DNA of 64,000 nt from Chryseobacterium pennae (GCF_003385515.1 NZ_QNVT01000015.1:1-64000), one strand, 5' to 3'. Positions 1 through 8,583 are shown, counted from the first letter of the stretch. The notes: generated by a model not told the origin, from the sequence alone. Translations and numbers: made by a program.

Positions 1-35
1 TGATAAGCAATAAGTATTGAATATTATCTAGTATC

Positions 36-70
36 TATGTTTTGGCTAAAGCCCGTTTCTATTGAATGCT
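36..70. repeat. Dispersed intergenic repeat, GGCTAAAGCC type
   Basis: The stretch reads GTTTTGGCTAAAGCCCGTTT followed by CTATTGAAT. The reverse complement of 31581-31650 carries the same two ends, but with about 35 extra bases between two GGCTAAA direct repeats. The shared ends show one family; the shorter copy looks like the product of a deletion between the short repeats. No coding sequence is visible here. Confidence 0.5.
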
Positions 71-197
71 GAGCCTGTAGAATCCCTGATGCTTATTTTC
101 TCTTTACATTGGCATTATTTTTATACTCTTATCCTTCCATCCTTTATTTTATCAAGTTCTATTTCTGATATCATTGGACTCGTTTGTCTTACCGTAT

Positions 198-233
198 TTT
201 GTCATTCTGTAAGGATCCCTACGGAATAACAAA
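198..233. repeat. 36-nt near-perfect palindrome in the leading spacer
   Basis: The two 18-nt halves match in 15 of 18 positions when one is reverse-complemented, and the centre is GGATCC. The half unit TTTGTCATTCTGTAAGGA resembles the arm of another intergenic element at 31477-31536, which suggests two copies of a dispersed unit head to head. The rest of 1-352 is A/T-rich and I see no gene in it. Confidence 0.5.
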
Positions 234-352
234 TAGTGAGTAGTACTGACAATCTAAAGTATCATACAAATATTCATCACTACTACCCATTATCAATCAA
301 TAATCTTACAATCAGCTTCACAGGCATATATTTATTATCTATTGCTCTTCCT

Positions 353-463
353 AGCCCTGATAGTAACGGTTACCCCACAGCAGGAGTGGGAGAGCAGGGC
401 TTAAGTGTTGGGATAGAAAGGCGCGAGGAGTATGAGTGGATAGCAGGATTAAGCTCCTGGAAT
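353..463 (+). ncRNA. Candidate structured RNA, possibly Flavo-1-like
   Basis: Two blocks, AGCCCTGATAGTAACGG at the left and GTGGATAGCAGGATTAAGCT at the right, flank a variable middle with its own hairpin (CCCAC/GTGGG at about 374-391). CCTG in the left block can pair with CAGG in the right block. I recall this arrangement, fixed ends around a variable hairpin, as a common noncoding element of flavobacterial genomes, and the Flavo-1 RNA motif is the best candidate name. The family name is recollection and inference. A 93-codon open frame crosses this segment, but its composition is not protein-like. Strand is assumed from the orientation of the conserved blocks. Confidence 0.4.
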
Positions 464-557
464 GTATTTGAAATTAAGTTAAGATTATTTCTATTCACAA
501 AAATTGCAATAGACTAAATCTCTTAAAGCCTTTTTATTTATGTTGTAACTTTATTAT

Positions 558-1676
558 ATGAAAGAGCATATTGTGAGAGGGTTCAGATTTGAAACTTACA
601 AAGCACCGGAACTGTCTGTATTTGATAGGTTACTGGAAATTTTTACAGATTTACTAACCCACACTTCAGGAGATTTTGATGAAGCCATTGACTGGCTTCG
701 AATGCTGGATGAAGAATATCAGCTTACTACTCCGGAATACACTATTGACAATTTTATTGAGGATCTTAAAAAGAAAGGATATATCCGGGATGAAGTTGAT
801 CCTAATGGTGGAAATGGAATTCGCCTGAACGCGAAAATGGAACAGAATATCCGTAAACAAGCACTTAATCAAATATTCGGAAACATTGGTAAAAGTAGTA
901 ACGGTAATCATAAAACCAATAAGAGCGGAACGGGAGAAGATACAACGGGGGAATTTCGTAATTATAATTTTGGTGATCCGGTAGAGAAAATTTCTATTAC
1001 GGAAAGTCTTAAGAATGCTCAAATCAATAACGGAATCGGAGATTTTCATCTTACTGAGAATGATTTAATTATAGATGACAGTATTCATCAATCACAGATG
1101 AGCACCGTTTTGATGATTGACATCAGCCACAGTATGATATTGTATGGAGAAGACCGTATCACTCCTGCTAAAAAAGTGGCAATGGCACTTGCCGAACTTA
1201 TTACCACACGTTATCCGAAAGATACTCTGGATATCATTGTTTTTGGAGACGATGCATGGCCTGTTAAAATTCAGGATCTGCCTTATCTGCAGGTTGGCCC
1301 TTATCATACAAATACAGTGGCAGGGCTTCAATTGGCAATGGATATCTTGCGTAGGAAAAGAAATACCAACAAACAGATTTTCATGATTACCGACGGAAAA
1401 CCAAGTTGTATTCGTCAGGCGGATGGTACTTATTACATGAATTCTTATGGTTTGGATGAATATGTTGTTCAGAAATGTTATAATATGGCATCCCAGGCAA
1501 GAAGGCTCCATATTCCCATTACTACTTTTATGATTGCGCAGGACCCTTATTTACAGCGTTTCGTGAGTGAATTTACAGAAGCCAATCAAGGGAAGGCTTT
1601 TTATACAGGACTCAATGGATTAGGACATATGATTTTTGAGGATTATGAGACGAATCGTAAGAAAAGAATCCGCTAG
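558..1676 (+). CDS. vWA-domain protein, partner of a ChlI-like AAA+ ATPase
   Basis: This 372-residue protein has no signal peptide and is probably cytoplasmic. The C-terminal half (from about residue 178) is a von Willebrand A domain with the metal-binding MIDAS motif DISHS near residue 188, a downstream threonine in HTNTVAG and the ITDGKPS segment. The N-terminal 120 residues form an uncharacterised helical domain, followed by a Gly/Asn-rich linker. The next gene, 57 bp downstream on the same strand, is a ChlI/MoxR-type AAA+ ATPase. Such ATPase/vWA pairs act together as metal chelatases or as chaperones that insert cofactors or assemble complexes. The client of this pair is not evident, since no tetrapyrrole gene is nearby. 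The domain call is firm; the role is open. Confidence 0.85.
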   Translation: MKEHIVRGFRFETYKAPELSVFDRLLEIFTDLLTHTSGDFDEAIDWLRMLDEEYQLTTPEYTIDNFIEDLKKKGYIRDEVDPNGGNGIRLNAKMEQNIRKQALNQIFGNIGKSSNGNHKTNKSGTGEDTTGEFRNYNFGDPVEKISITESLKNAQINNGIGDFHLTENDLIIDDSIHQSQMSTVLMIDISHSMILYGEDRITPAKKVAMALAELITTRYPKDTLDIIVFGDDAWPVKIQDLPYLQVGPYHTNTVAGLQLAMDILRRKRNTNKQIFMITDGKPSCIRQADGTYYMNSYGLDEYVVQKCYNMASQARRLHIPITTFMIAQDPYLQRFVSEFTEANQGKAFYTGLNGLGHMIFEDYETNRKKRIR

Positions 1677-1733
1677 AAAATAATTATTCATTAAAAATAT
1701 ATTTCAAAGTTTATAAATCAGATTTTAAATAAA

Positions 1734-3173
1734 ATGACTGAAAAGCCAAACATAAAAACACTGGGTTCATTAAGAGCATCAGGATATATATCAAAAAATA
1801 TAAAAGACGAATTAAGAGATAATTTAAAAACTAAAATTCGTAATAAAGAATCTGTATTTGAGGGAATTTTCGGATATGAAAATACAGTTATTCCTCAATT
1901 GGAACATGCTATTCTAAGCCGACATAATATTAATTTATTAGGATTGAGGGGGCAGGCGAAAACCAGGCTGGCAAGAATGATGACCTCTTTACTGGATGAA
2001 TGGATTCCTTTTATTGAAGGAAGTGAGATTAATGATGATCCAATGAATCCGATTTCCCGTTATGCTAAAGAATTAATTGAAAAGGAAGGTGATAATACTC
2101 CAATAGAATGGCTTCACCGTGATGAGAGATTTTTCGAAAAATTGGCTACTCCGGATGTGACTGTTGCCGATCTGATCGGAGATGTAGATCCTATTAAAGC
2201 TGCCAATCTTAAACTTTCTTATGCAGATGACCGTGTGATTCACTTTGGGATGATCCCACGCGCAAACCGTTGTATTTTTGTAATTAATGAATTGCCGGAT
2301 CTTCAGGCGAGAATTCAGGTTTCTCTGTTTAATATTTTGCAGGAAGGCGATGTGCAGATTCGTGGATTTAAGGTAAGAATGCCTTTGGATATACAATTTG
2401 TTTTCACTGCAAATCCTGAAGATTATACCAACAGAGGAAGTATTGTTACTCCACTGAAAGATCGTATAGGATCGCAGATTTTGACGCATTATCCTGAAAA
2501 TATCAATATTGCAAGAGAAATTACCAATTATGAATCCAGTTTAGACAGTCGTCAGAAAAATGGAGTATATGTTCCTTCTTTAGCGAAGGATCTTTTGGAG
2601 CAGATTGGTTTTGAAGCTCGCGAGAGCGAATATGTAGATTCAAAAAGTGGAGTAAGTGCCCGTATGAGTATTACAGCTTTCGAGAATTTATTGAGTACAG
2701 CGGAACGCAGGTCTTTACTGACAGATGACGAAGCAACTTCGGTAAGATTAAGTGATTTTGTGGGAATAATTCCTGCGATTACTGGAAAAGTGGAATTGGT
2801 TTATGAAGGTGAGCAGGAAGGATCGGAAGCGGTGGCTCAGTTATTAATTGATAATGCAATCAGAACTTTATTTACCTCCTATTTCCCGAAAGTGGAGAAA
2901 CTAGAGAAAAAGAATATTGATGGGCCGTTTAGCCAGATTACAGAGTGGTTTTTGGAGGACGATGGATTTTTGGAAATTACAGATGAATCTTCGGATGAAG
3001 CCTACGCAAAATCTCTTAACAGAATTTATCCTCTTGATCAGATTATTGAAAAATATCAGCCAGATACTCAGCCGGAAGATGTTTTATTCTTAAAAGAGTT
3101 TATTCTTTGGGGATTGGCAGTAAACAAAAGGCTGAATAGAGAAAGATTCAGAACGGGAGTTTTCTTTTCTTAA
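1734..3173 (+). CDS. ChlI/MoxR-like AAA+ ATPase
   Basis: The 479-residue protein is a AAA+ ATPase of the magnesium chelatase subunit I type. It has a Walker A motif GLRGQAKT near residues 69-76, a Walker B segment IFVINELPDL near 180, and a sensor-1 region FTANPEDYTNRG near 223. The C-terminal 180 residues form an acidic helical lid. It follows the vWA gene and presumably energises that protein, as ChlI does for ChlD, but it lacks the fused ChlD half. The organism shows no sign of chlorophyll synthesis here, so a maturation or chaperone role is more likely than porphyrin metallation. A strong terminator follows 30 bp downstream, so the two genes form a closed unit. Confidence 0.85.
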   Translation: MTEKPNIKTLGSLRASGYISKNIKDELRDNLKTKIRNKESVFEGIFGYENTVIPQLEHAILSRHNINLLGLRGQAKTRLARMMTSLLDEWIPFIEGSEINDDPMNPISRYAKELIEKEGDNTPIEWLHRDERFFEKLATPDVTVADLIGDVDPIKAANLKLSYADDRVIHFGMIPRANRCIFVINELPDLQARIQVSLFNILQEGDVQIRGFKVRMPLDIQFVFTANPEDYTNRGSIVTPLKDRIGSQILTHYPENINIAREITNYESSLDSRQKNGVYVPSLAKDLLEQIGFEARESEYVDSKSGVSARMSITAFENLLSTAERRSLLTDDEATSVRLSDFVGIIPAITGKVELVYEGEQEGSEAVAQLLIDNAIRTLFTSYFPKVEKLEKKNIDGPFSQITEWFLEDDGFLEITDESSDEAYAKSLNRIYPLDQIIEKYQPDTQPEDVLFLKEFILWGLAVNKRLNRERFRTGVFFS

Positions 3174-3202
3174 AATTTCTAAAACTTAAACAGCATACAA
3201 AC

Positions 3203-3235
3203 AAAAAGATGTGGAAATTACTTCCACATCTTTTT
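3203..3235. terminator. Bidirectional intrinsic terminator
   Basis: AAAGATGTGGAA and TTCCACATCTTT form a 12-bp stem with a 5-nt loop, with A-runs before and T-runs after. It lies between the convergent AAA+ ATPase and carboxyltransferase genes and can serve both. Confidence 0.85.
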
Positions 3236-3257
3236 ATATTTTTAATCAAATTAATTA

Positions 3258-4886
3258 TCAAACCTGAATAACTCCCAGATTAAATTTTTCTGTAATAGGA
3301 GAGTGATTAGCTGCTTCTATTCCCATAGAAATCCATTTTCTGGTGTCTGTTGGGTTGATAATAGCATCAGTCCATAATCTGGCTGCTGCATAGGTAGATT
3401 CAGTTTGTTTCTGATATTTTTTTGAAATGGTATCCAATATATTATTATGTTCTTCTTCAGAAATTTCTTTCCCTTGTTTTTTTAAGGTAGATTCCTGAAT
3501 CTGGGCCAGTACTTTAGCAGCCTGTGTTCCTCCCATTACTGCCAGATCAGCCCAGGGCCATGCTACAATCAGTCTAGGATCATACGCTTTTCCACACATT
3601 GCATAGTTTCCTGCTCCGTAAGAATTTCCAGTAATGATCGTGAACTTAGGAACTACAGAATTGGCAACAGCATTCACCATTTTTGCCCCATCTTTGATAA
3701 TTCCGCCATGTTCTGACTTGGAACCCACCATGAAACCGGTAACATCCTGTAAGAAGATTAAAGGAATCTTTCTTTGATTGCAGTTAGCAATAAACCGGGT
3801 TGCTTTATCTGCAGAATCAGAATAAATTACTCCTCCAAACTGCATCTCTCCTTTACCACTCTTTACCAGTTTTCTCTGATTGGCTACAATTCCTACAGAC
3901 CAGCCGTCTACTCTTGCAGTAGCACAAATGATACTTTTACCGTAATCTGGTTTATATTCTTCATATTCAGAATTATCTACAATGCATTTGATGATTTCAT
4001 ACGTATCATACTGCTCTGCTCTGGAAAACGGCATAATTCCGAAGATATTATCAGGGTTTTCCTTTGGTGGAAAACTTTCTATTCTGTCGAAGCCTGCTTT
4101 TTCAGTACTTCCGATAGATTTCATGATATTTTTGATTCTGTCCAAAGCATCTTTATCATCTTTAGCTTTATAATCGGTGACTCCCGAAATAGAGCAGTGG
4201 GTAGTAGCTCCGCCCAATGTTTCATTATCAATGCTTTCTCCAATAGCAGCTTTTACAAGATAGCTTCCTGCAAGGAAAATAGAACCTGTTTTATCCACAA
4301 TCATAGCTTCATCACTCATAATAGGCAAATAGGCTCCTCCTGCTACACAACTGCCCATTACCGCCGAAATCTGGATGATTCCCATAGCGCTCATTTTAGC
4401 ATTATTTCTGAAAATTCTTCCAAAATGTTCTTTATCAGGAAAAATTTCGTCCTGCATCGGAAGATAAACTCCTGCAGAGTCTACCAGATAGATGATCGGA
4501 AGTTTATTTTCCATGGCAATTTCCTGAGCTCTCAGGTTTTTCTTTCCTGTGATAGGAAACCAGGCACCTGCTTTTACAGAGGCATCATTGGCTACTACCA
4601 TACATTGCCTTCCGGAAACATAACCCATAACGATTACAACACCTCCACTAGGACAGCCGCCATGCTCTTCATACATTTCATAGCCTGCAAATGCCCCAAT
4701 TTCTATGGAATCAGAATCTTTATCAAGAAGATAGTCTACTCTTTCTCTTGCGGTCATTTTTCCTTCCTCACGAAGCTTCTGAAGCCTCTTTTCACCGCCT
4801 CCTTTTTTGATCTCGGCAAGCAAGCGATTTATCTCTGATAATTTTAATCTGTTCTGATCTTCTCGTTTGTTGAATTCGATGTCCAT
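3258..4886 (-). CDS. Acyl-CoA carboxylase carboxyltransferase (beta) subunit
   Basis: The 542-residue protein is the carboxyltransferase component of a biotin-dependent acyl-CoA carboxylase, transferring carboxyl from carboxybiotin to an acyl-CoA. Both crotonase-like halves are present: the N-terminal half with TARERVDYLLD near residue 45 and a LVDSAGVYLP segment near 135, and the C-terminal half with QDVTGFMVG and GNSYGAGNYAM near 380-420. Length and the N-terminal extension fit the 3-methylcrotonyl-CoA or geranyl-CoA carboxylase group better than propionyl-CoA carboxylase. The biotin carboxylase/BCCP partner is not adjacent, so the substrate cannot be settled here. Leucine degradation is the most likely pathway. 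Confidence 0.88.
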   Translation of the reverse strand: MDIEFNKREDQNRLKLSEINRLLAEIKKGGGEKRLQKLREEGKMTARERVDYLLDKDSDSIEIGAFAGYEMYEEHGGCPSGGVVIVMGYVSGRQCMVVANDASVKAGAWFPITGKKNLRAQEIAMENKLPIIYLVDSAGVYLPMQDEIFPDKEHFGRIFRNNAKMSAMGIIQISAVMGSCVAGGAYLPIMSDEAMIVDKTGSIFLAGSYLVKAAIGESIDNETLGGATTHCSISGVTDYKAKDDKDALDRIKNIMKSIGSTEKAGFDRIESFPPKENPDNIFGIMPFSRAEQYDTYEIIKCIVDNSEYEEYKPDYGKSIICATARVDGWSVGIVANQRKLVKSGKGEMQFGGVIYSDSADKATRFIANCNQRKIPLIFLQDVTGFMVGSKSEHGGIIKDGAKMVNAVANSVVPKFTIITGNSYGAGNYAMCGKAYDPRLIVAWPWADLAVMGGTQAAKVLAQIQESTLKKQGKEISEEEHNNILDTISKKYQKQTESTYAAARLWTDAIINPTDTRKWISMGIEAANHSPITEKFNLGVIQV

Positions 4887-5029
4887 AGAATTTTCAATTT
4901 TTTACGCTTAAAGATACTATTTTTATGAGGAATACGAACAGGAAGTAAAACACATGTTTAATACTTTGGTTATTAGTAAATTGTGAAATTTTTAACAGAA
5001 AAATATTTTTAAATAATTTATATTTTTTC

Positions 5030-5152
5030 TAACTTTACATAAGAGTAACAGAGGGTGATAACCTCTGAAAAATACTCAGTTCCTAGTTTATTTTTTTAAT
5101 AGTTTATTATTTGAAGGCCCTGAAAGTTTAACAAATTTTCAGGGTTTTTTTT
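5030..5152 (+). ncRNA. Candidate small RNA between divergent genes
   Basis: A -7-like box (TAACTTTAC, 5030-5038) is followed by a hairpin CAGAGG-GTGATAA-CCTCTG (5049-5067) and then a strong terminator at 5118-5152. No plus-strand gene lies upstream between the terminator at 3235 and this one, so the terminator has no coding client. The unit would give a transcript of about 110 nt starting near 5043. No start codon heads a plausible frame in it. No clear -33 TTG is visible, so the promoter is only half supported. Confidence 0.33.
5118..5152 (+). terminator. Orphan intrinsic terminator
   Basis: CCCTGAAA and TTTTCAGGG form a stem around an A/T loop and are followed by eight T residues on the plus strand. 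The minus-strand side lacks a T-tract, so it does not look like the terminator of the minus-strand GNAT gene just to its right. Confidence 0.65.
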
Positions 5153-5170
5153 ATTACAGATCAATAATTA

Positions 5171-5692
5171 CTAATAATATTTTCTATATTCTACAATAGT
5201 AAGGTCGGTGGATGGATTTTTATATTTCCTGTATTTTTTAGCTGGAATAAATCCTAGTTTTTCAGGAATTTTTCTGCTGGCTGTATTTTCTTCATCTACA
5301 GGATACAAAATATATTTAAACGTAAAATTCTGTTCAAGAAATTCAATGAGGCTTATGATGATTTCGGTTCCCAGTCCTTTTCCCTGAGAACTCTTTTTTA
5401 ACCATAATCCCAGCTCAATGGATTCCTCTGTAATATTATGGATACCACAACATCCAGTAAAATCTCCATTTGAATCCAGAGCAACCATTACCAGATCCGT
5501 ATTTTGTAATAAGGTTCTTTTTGATTCATTCACAAAGTTGATTATTTCTCCCCTGTCACCTTGCGGATTGAAGGGCATATATCTGGTCACCTCTGTGGTA
5601 AAATGTTCTGAAATGTCATCAATATATGAGTCATCAACAGGCTGTAATGTTAAATGCTTTGTTTTGATTTTAATATCTGGATTTAATATCAT
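5171..5692 (-). CDS. GNAT acetyltransferase, RimJ/RimL-like
   Basis: A 173-residue single-domain GCN5-related N-acetyltransferase. The acetyl-CoA pyrophosphate loop reads SSQGKGLGTEI near residue 110, in the pattern Q/RxxGxG/A. The opening segment, with a parallel-strand start and a TLQPVDDSYIDDI-type helix, resembles the RimJ/RimL group that acetylates protein N-termini or small amines. The substrate is not predictable from sequence. The gene stands alone, with about 200 bp to the divergent transporter gene. Confidence 0.8.
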   Translation of the reverse strand: MILNPDIKIKTKHLTLQPVDDSYIDDISEHFTTEVTRYMPFNPQGDRGEIINFVNESKRTLLQNTDLVMVALDSNGDFTGCCGIHNITEESIELGLWLKKSSQGKGLGTEIIISLIEFLEQNFTFKYILYPVDEENTASRKIPEKLGFIPAKKYRKYKNPSTDLTIVEYRKYY

Positions 5693-5853
5693 ATTGTAAG
5701 GTTAAAAGAAACTGTATTGTTTTTTCATCTGTTTTTCTGGAAAGTTAATAGAATACATCATGTGTTAGGCAGAAAAACTATTAAAAACTTTATTTATCAT
5801 TTTTTTATTACTTTAAATTTATATTTTTTATGAGATTTATAAAAGCCTATTTG

Positions 5854-5861
5854 TAAATTTG
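5854..5861 (+). promoter_or_regulatory. -7 box (TAAATTTG) for the EamA-PorV-like operon
   Basis: TAAATTTG matches the Bacteroidetes TAnnTTTG -7 consensus and predicts a start about 25 nt before the ATG at 5890. No clear -33 TTG is seen at the usual spacing. Confidence 0.45.
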
Positions 5862-5889
5862 CCTGTTAAAATTTTAAAGAAGATAGGAC

Positions 5890-6768
5890 ATGCATAAATT
5901 AGCGCTTTTCAGATTGCACTTAATCGTATTTTTATGGGGCTTCACTGCAATTTTAGGAAAACTGATTCATGCCAATGCTCAGATCCTTGTATTTTACAGA
6001 ATGTTGTTTGCTGCTGTCTTTCTTTTCGTATTCATCAGGATATATAAAAAAGAAAGTATTAAGGTTTCCAAAAAAATATTCTTTCAACTGGCGGCGATTG
6101 GGTTTGCTATGGCGCTCCATTGGTATTGTTTCTTTTATTCCATCAAGGTTTCCAATGTTTCTATTGCTTTAAGCTGTCTTTCATTATCTACGCTTTTTGC
6201 TTCTATTTTGGAGCCTGTTATTTTTAAAAGGAAGATTGATATTTCAGAAGTGGTGATGGGAGTGGTTATTGTGTCTTGCATTCTATTGATCTTTAAAACA
6301 GAATTTCAATATAAGGAAGGGATTATCTATGGTGTTTTCTGCGCTATTTTTGGGACAATATTTTCTGTTTTTAATGGCAAAATGTTTGGGAAAACAAGTT
6401 CCGGGAATATTATATTTTATGAAATATTCTGTGGTTGGTTTATTTTAATGTTATTTTATTTGTTTTCAGGGCAAATTTTTCAAATGAATGAAATAAACTA
6501 TCGTGATATGGCGTTAATATGTTTGTTGGCCAGTGTTTTTACTGCATTTCCGATGCTGGAATCAGTGAATTTAATGAAATACATTTCACCTTTTACTCTA
6601 ATTTTAACAGTTAATTTAGAACCGGTTTACGGAATTATACTAGCTTTTTTTATCTTTGGGGAATCAGAACATATGAGCCCGATATTTTATATTGCCTCAG
6701 GAGTTATGATACTGGCAATCATTGCAAATGGATTAATAAAGTCCAGAAAAACTAAAAACTTTAACTAG
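5890..6768 (+). CDS. EamA/DMT-family inner-membrane transporter
   Basis: The 292-residue protein is almost wholly hydrophobic and has the two-repeat EamA layout: about ten membrane segments, with the first repeat beginning LIVFLWGFTAILGKLI and the second near residue 150. DMT-family proteins export amino acids or metabolites, or import nucleotide precursors; nothing here shows the substrate. It is the first gene of a likely three-gene unit, with 12 bp to the next start. A conserved glutamate in the last repeat, LEPVYGI, is present. Confidence 0.82.
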   Translation: MHKLALFRLHLIVFLWGFTAILGKLIHANAQILVFYRMLFAAVFLFVFIRIYKKESIKVSKKIFFQLAAIGFAMALHWYCFFYSIKVSNVSIALSCLSLSTLFASILEPVIFKRKIDISEVVMGVVIVSCILLIFKTEFQYKEGIIYGVFCAIFGTIFSVFNGKMFGKTSSGNIIFYEIFCGWFILMLFYLFSGQIFQMNEINYRDMALICLLASVFTAFPMLESVNLMKYISPFTLILTVNLEPVYGIILAFFIFGESEHMSPIFYIASGVMILAIIANGLIKSRKTKNFN

Positions 6769-6780
6769 CATCAATATTAA

Positions 6781-7863
6781 ATGATGAAAAAATATTTTTT
6801 ACTTGCATTTTCACTGCTCTATGGGCTGTCTCAATCTCAGATTATCAGGAAGTATTCCAATGAATTCTTAAATATCGGAGCGGGTGCCCGAGGACTGGCA
6901 ATGGGTGGAGCTGTAATATCCAACCAGGATGATGTGTACTCTCCTATGTGGAACCCAGCAGGTTTGATGTCTATAGATAAAGACTGGCAGGGAGCTGCAA
7001 TGCACGCTGAATACTTTGAGTCTATAGCCAAATACGATTATTTAGCTTACGCAAGGGTCATGGAAGAAGGCGTTTTTGGAGTTTCAGTAGTGAGGCTTGG
7101 GGTAGATAATATTTTGAATACAACCCAGATGATTGATGCGGAAGGGAATATTGATTATGATAAAATCACAAAATTCTCCCAGTCTGATTATGCAGCAATA
7201 CTTTCATATGCATTCCACCCTGGAGGAAATCCAAACCTTGATGTAGGGGTGAATGCTAAAATTGTCTATAGAAATGTAGGGAAATTTGCCAGTGGATATG
7301 GTTTTGGGTTTGACGTGGGAGCAATTTATAAAGGTGAAAACGGCTGGAAGTTTGGAGGAATGGTAAGAGATATCACAACTACAGTTAACTTTTGGAGTAT
7401 TAACCAGAAAGAATTATCAACTGTTGTGAATGGAGAGGAATTCAACCCTGCACCTAAAGATAAGATGGAACTTACGATGCCTAAACTTAATGTAGGAGCA
7501 AGTAAATTATTTGAAATCAACAGCAGTCTTTATGTATTGCCGGAAGCTGGGCTTAATGTAGATTTTGCTAAGACGGCTTCTCTTATTTCAAGTGATTTTG
7601 CAAGTATCAGCCCTTATGCCGGAGCTGAATTAGGCTATCAGAAAATGATTTTTGTGAGATTGGGGATCAATAGGTTCCAATCTATTACAGATATAGAAGA
7701 TTTAAAAAGAAAAGTTTCTTTCCAGCCAAGTGCGGGGATCGGGATCAAATATAGAGGGCTAACCCTGGACTATGCAATTACAAATTCAGGTATTGGCGGA
7801 TCTAATTTCTATTCCAATTTCTTCTCGCTTAAACTGGATATGGGAGCATTCAGAAATGATTAA
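6781..7863 (+). CDS. PorV/PorQ-family outer-membrane protein
   Basis: The 360-residue protein starts with a signal peptide ending near SQSQ (residues 1-19). The mature part opens with FLNIGAGARGLAMGGA, the family signature of PorV/UPF0164-type proteins, which are FadL-like outer-membrane barrels, followed by SPMWNPAGL. Alternating hydrophobic strands continue to the C-terminus (LKLDM). In the type IX secretion system PorV carries cargo from the translocon to the attachment complex. This gene is shorter than typical PorV and is not near other por genes, so it is a paralogue of unknown cargo. The secreted-protein gene 9 bp downstream may be a partner. Confidence 0.8.
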   Translation: MMKKYFLLAFSLLYGLSQSQIIRKYSNEFLNIGAGARGLAMGGAVISNQDDVYSPMWNPAGLMSIDKDWQGAAMHAEYFESIAKYDYLAYARVMEEGVFGVSVVRLGVDNILNTTQMIDAEGNIDYDKITKFSQSDYAAILSYAFHPGGNPNLDVGVNAKIVYRNVGKFASGYGFGFDVGAIYKGENGWKFGGMVRDITTTVNFWSINQKELSTVVNGEEFNPAPKDKMELTMPKLNVGASKLFEINSSLYVLPEAGLNVDFAKTASLISSDFASISPYAGAELGYQKMIFVRLGINRFQSITDIEDLKRKVSFQPSAGIGIKYRGLTLDYAITNSGIGGSNFYSNFFSLKLDMGAFRND

Positions 7864-7872
7864 AATGAAGGT

Positions 7873-8583
7873 ATGAAAAAATTATCGATATTGATGTTGG
7901 CAATTTGCTCAACGGCTGTTTTCGGACAGAATGTTTCAGATTATAAATATGTATCTATTCCTGATAAATTTACAAGTTTCAAAGGAGATAGTTATGGTTT
8001 GGAAGCTGCTTTAGCAAAAGCATTAAAAAGTAAAAAGTATACAATTTTATCTACCAGTAAAGAGCAATGGCCATGGGAAGCTAAGGACAATTCCTGTAAT
8101 GTACTGAATGCAGACGTGCAGGCTATTAAAAGTTTTTTTACAAATAAATTAAAGATTGAGTTTAAAGATTGCAACAATAAGGTGCTTTTTGAGTCTAAAG
8201 GAAGTTCGGATATAAAAGAGTTTCAAGAGGGATTGGCAGATGCTCTAAAGCAAGCTTTAATAAGCGTTGGCCCATCTAATCCTGTTCAGATTGCAGCTCA
8301 AGAATCAACCCCTTCAGTTGTTTCAGCTGCGGATAATTATTCTAATGGGAAAGTAGAAGTACAGAAGATACAGATTGATGACAATCAGTTTATTCTGGCT
8401 AAATCAGGCAGCGCTTTACCATTTGCTATTTTTAAAACTACATCAAAAAAAGATGTATTTATCGTAAAGCTTTCTGATAATACGACTACAGTAACAATTG
8501 GATATTTTGAAAATGGAAATATTGTAATTGATATACCTAAGGCTGACGGAAGATATACTAAAGAAGTTTTCACGAGAAAATAA
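7873..8583 (+). CDS. Secreted protein of unknown function
   Basis: I do not recognise a family. The 236-residue product has a clear signal peptide (KKLSILMLAICSTAVFGQ, cleavage after about residue 18). The first half is a small alpha/beta region with two cysteines (near residues 76 and 101) that could form a disulfide. A Ser/Pro/Ala linker follows near 135-155, then a beta-rich C-terminal part. It lies 9 bp behind the PorV-like gene and ahead of a terminator, so the two are probably co-expressed. There is no C-terminal T9SS sorting signal. Confidence 0.7.
   Translation: MKKLSILMLAICSTAVFGQNVSDYKYVSIPDKFTSFKGDSYGLEAALAKALKSKKYTILSTSKEQWPWEAKDNSCNVLNADVQAIKSFFTNKLKIEFKDCNNKVLFESKGSSDIKEFQEGLADALKQALISVGPSNPVQIAAQESTPSVVSAADNYSNGKVEVQKIQIDDNQFILAKSGSALPFAIFKTTSKKDVFIVKLSDNTTTVTIGYFENGNIVIDIPKADGRYTKEVFTRK

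Noticed and set aside
236..517. 93-codon plus-strand open frame in the first spacer
   Set aside because: It crosses the structured repeat element at 353-463, and its translation has no protein-like composition or family resemblance.
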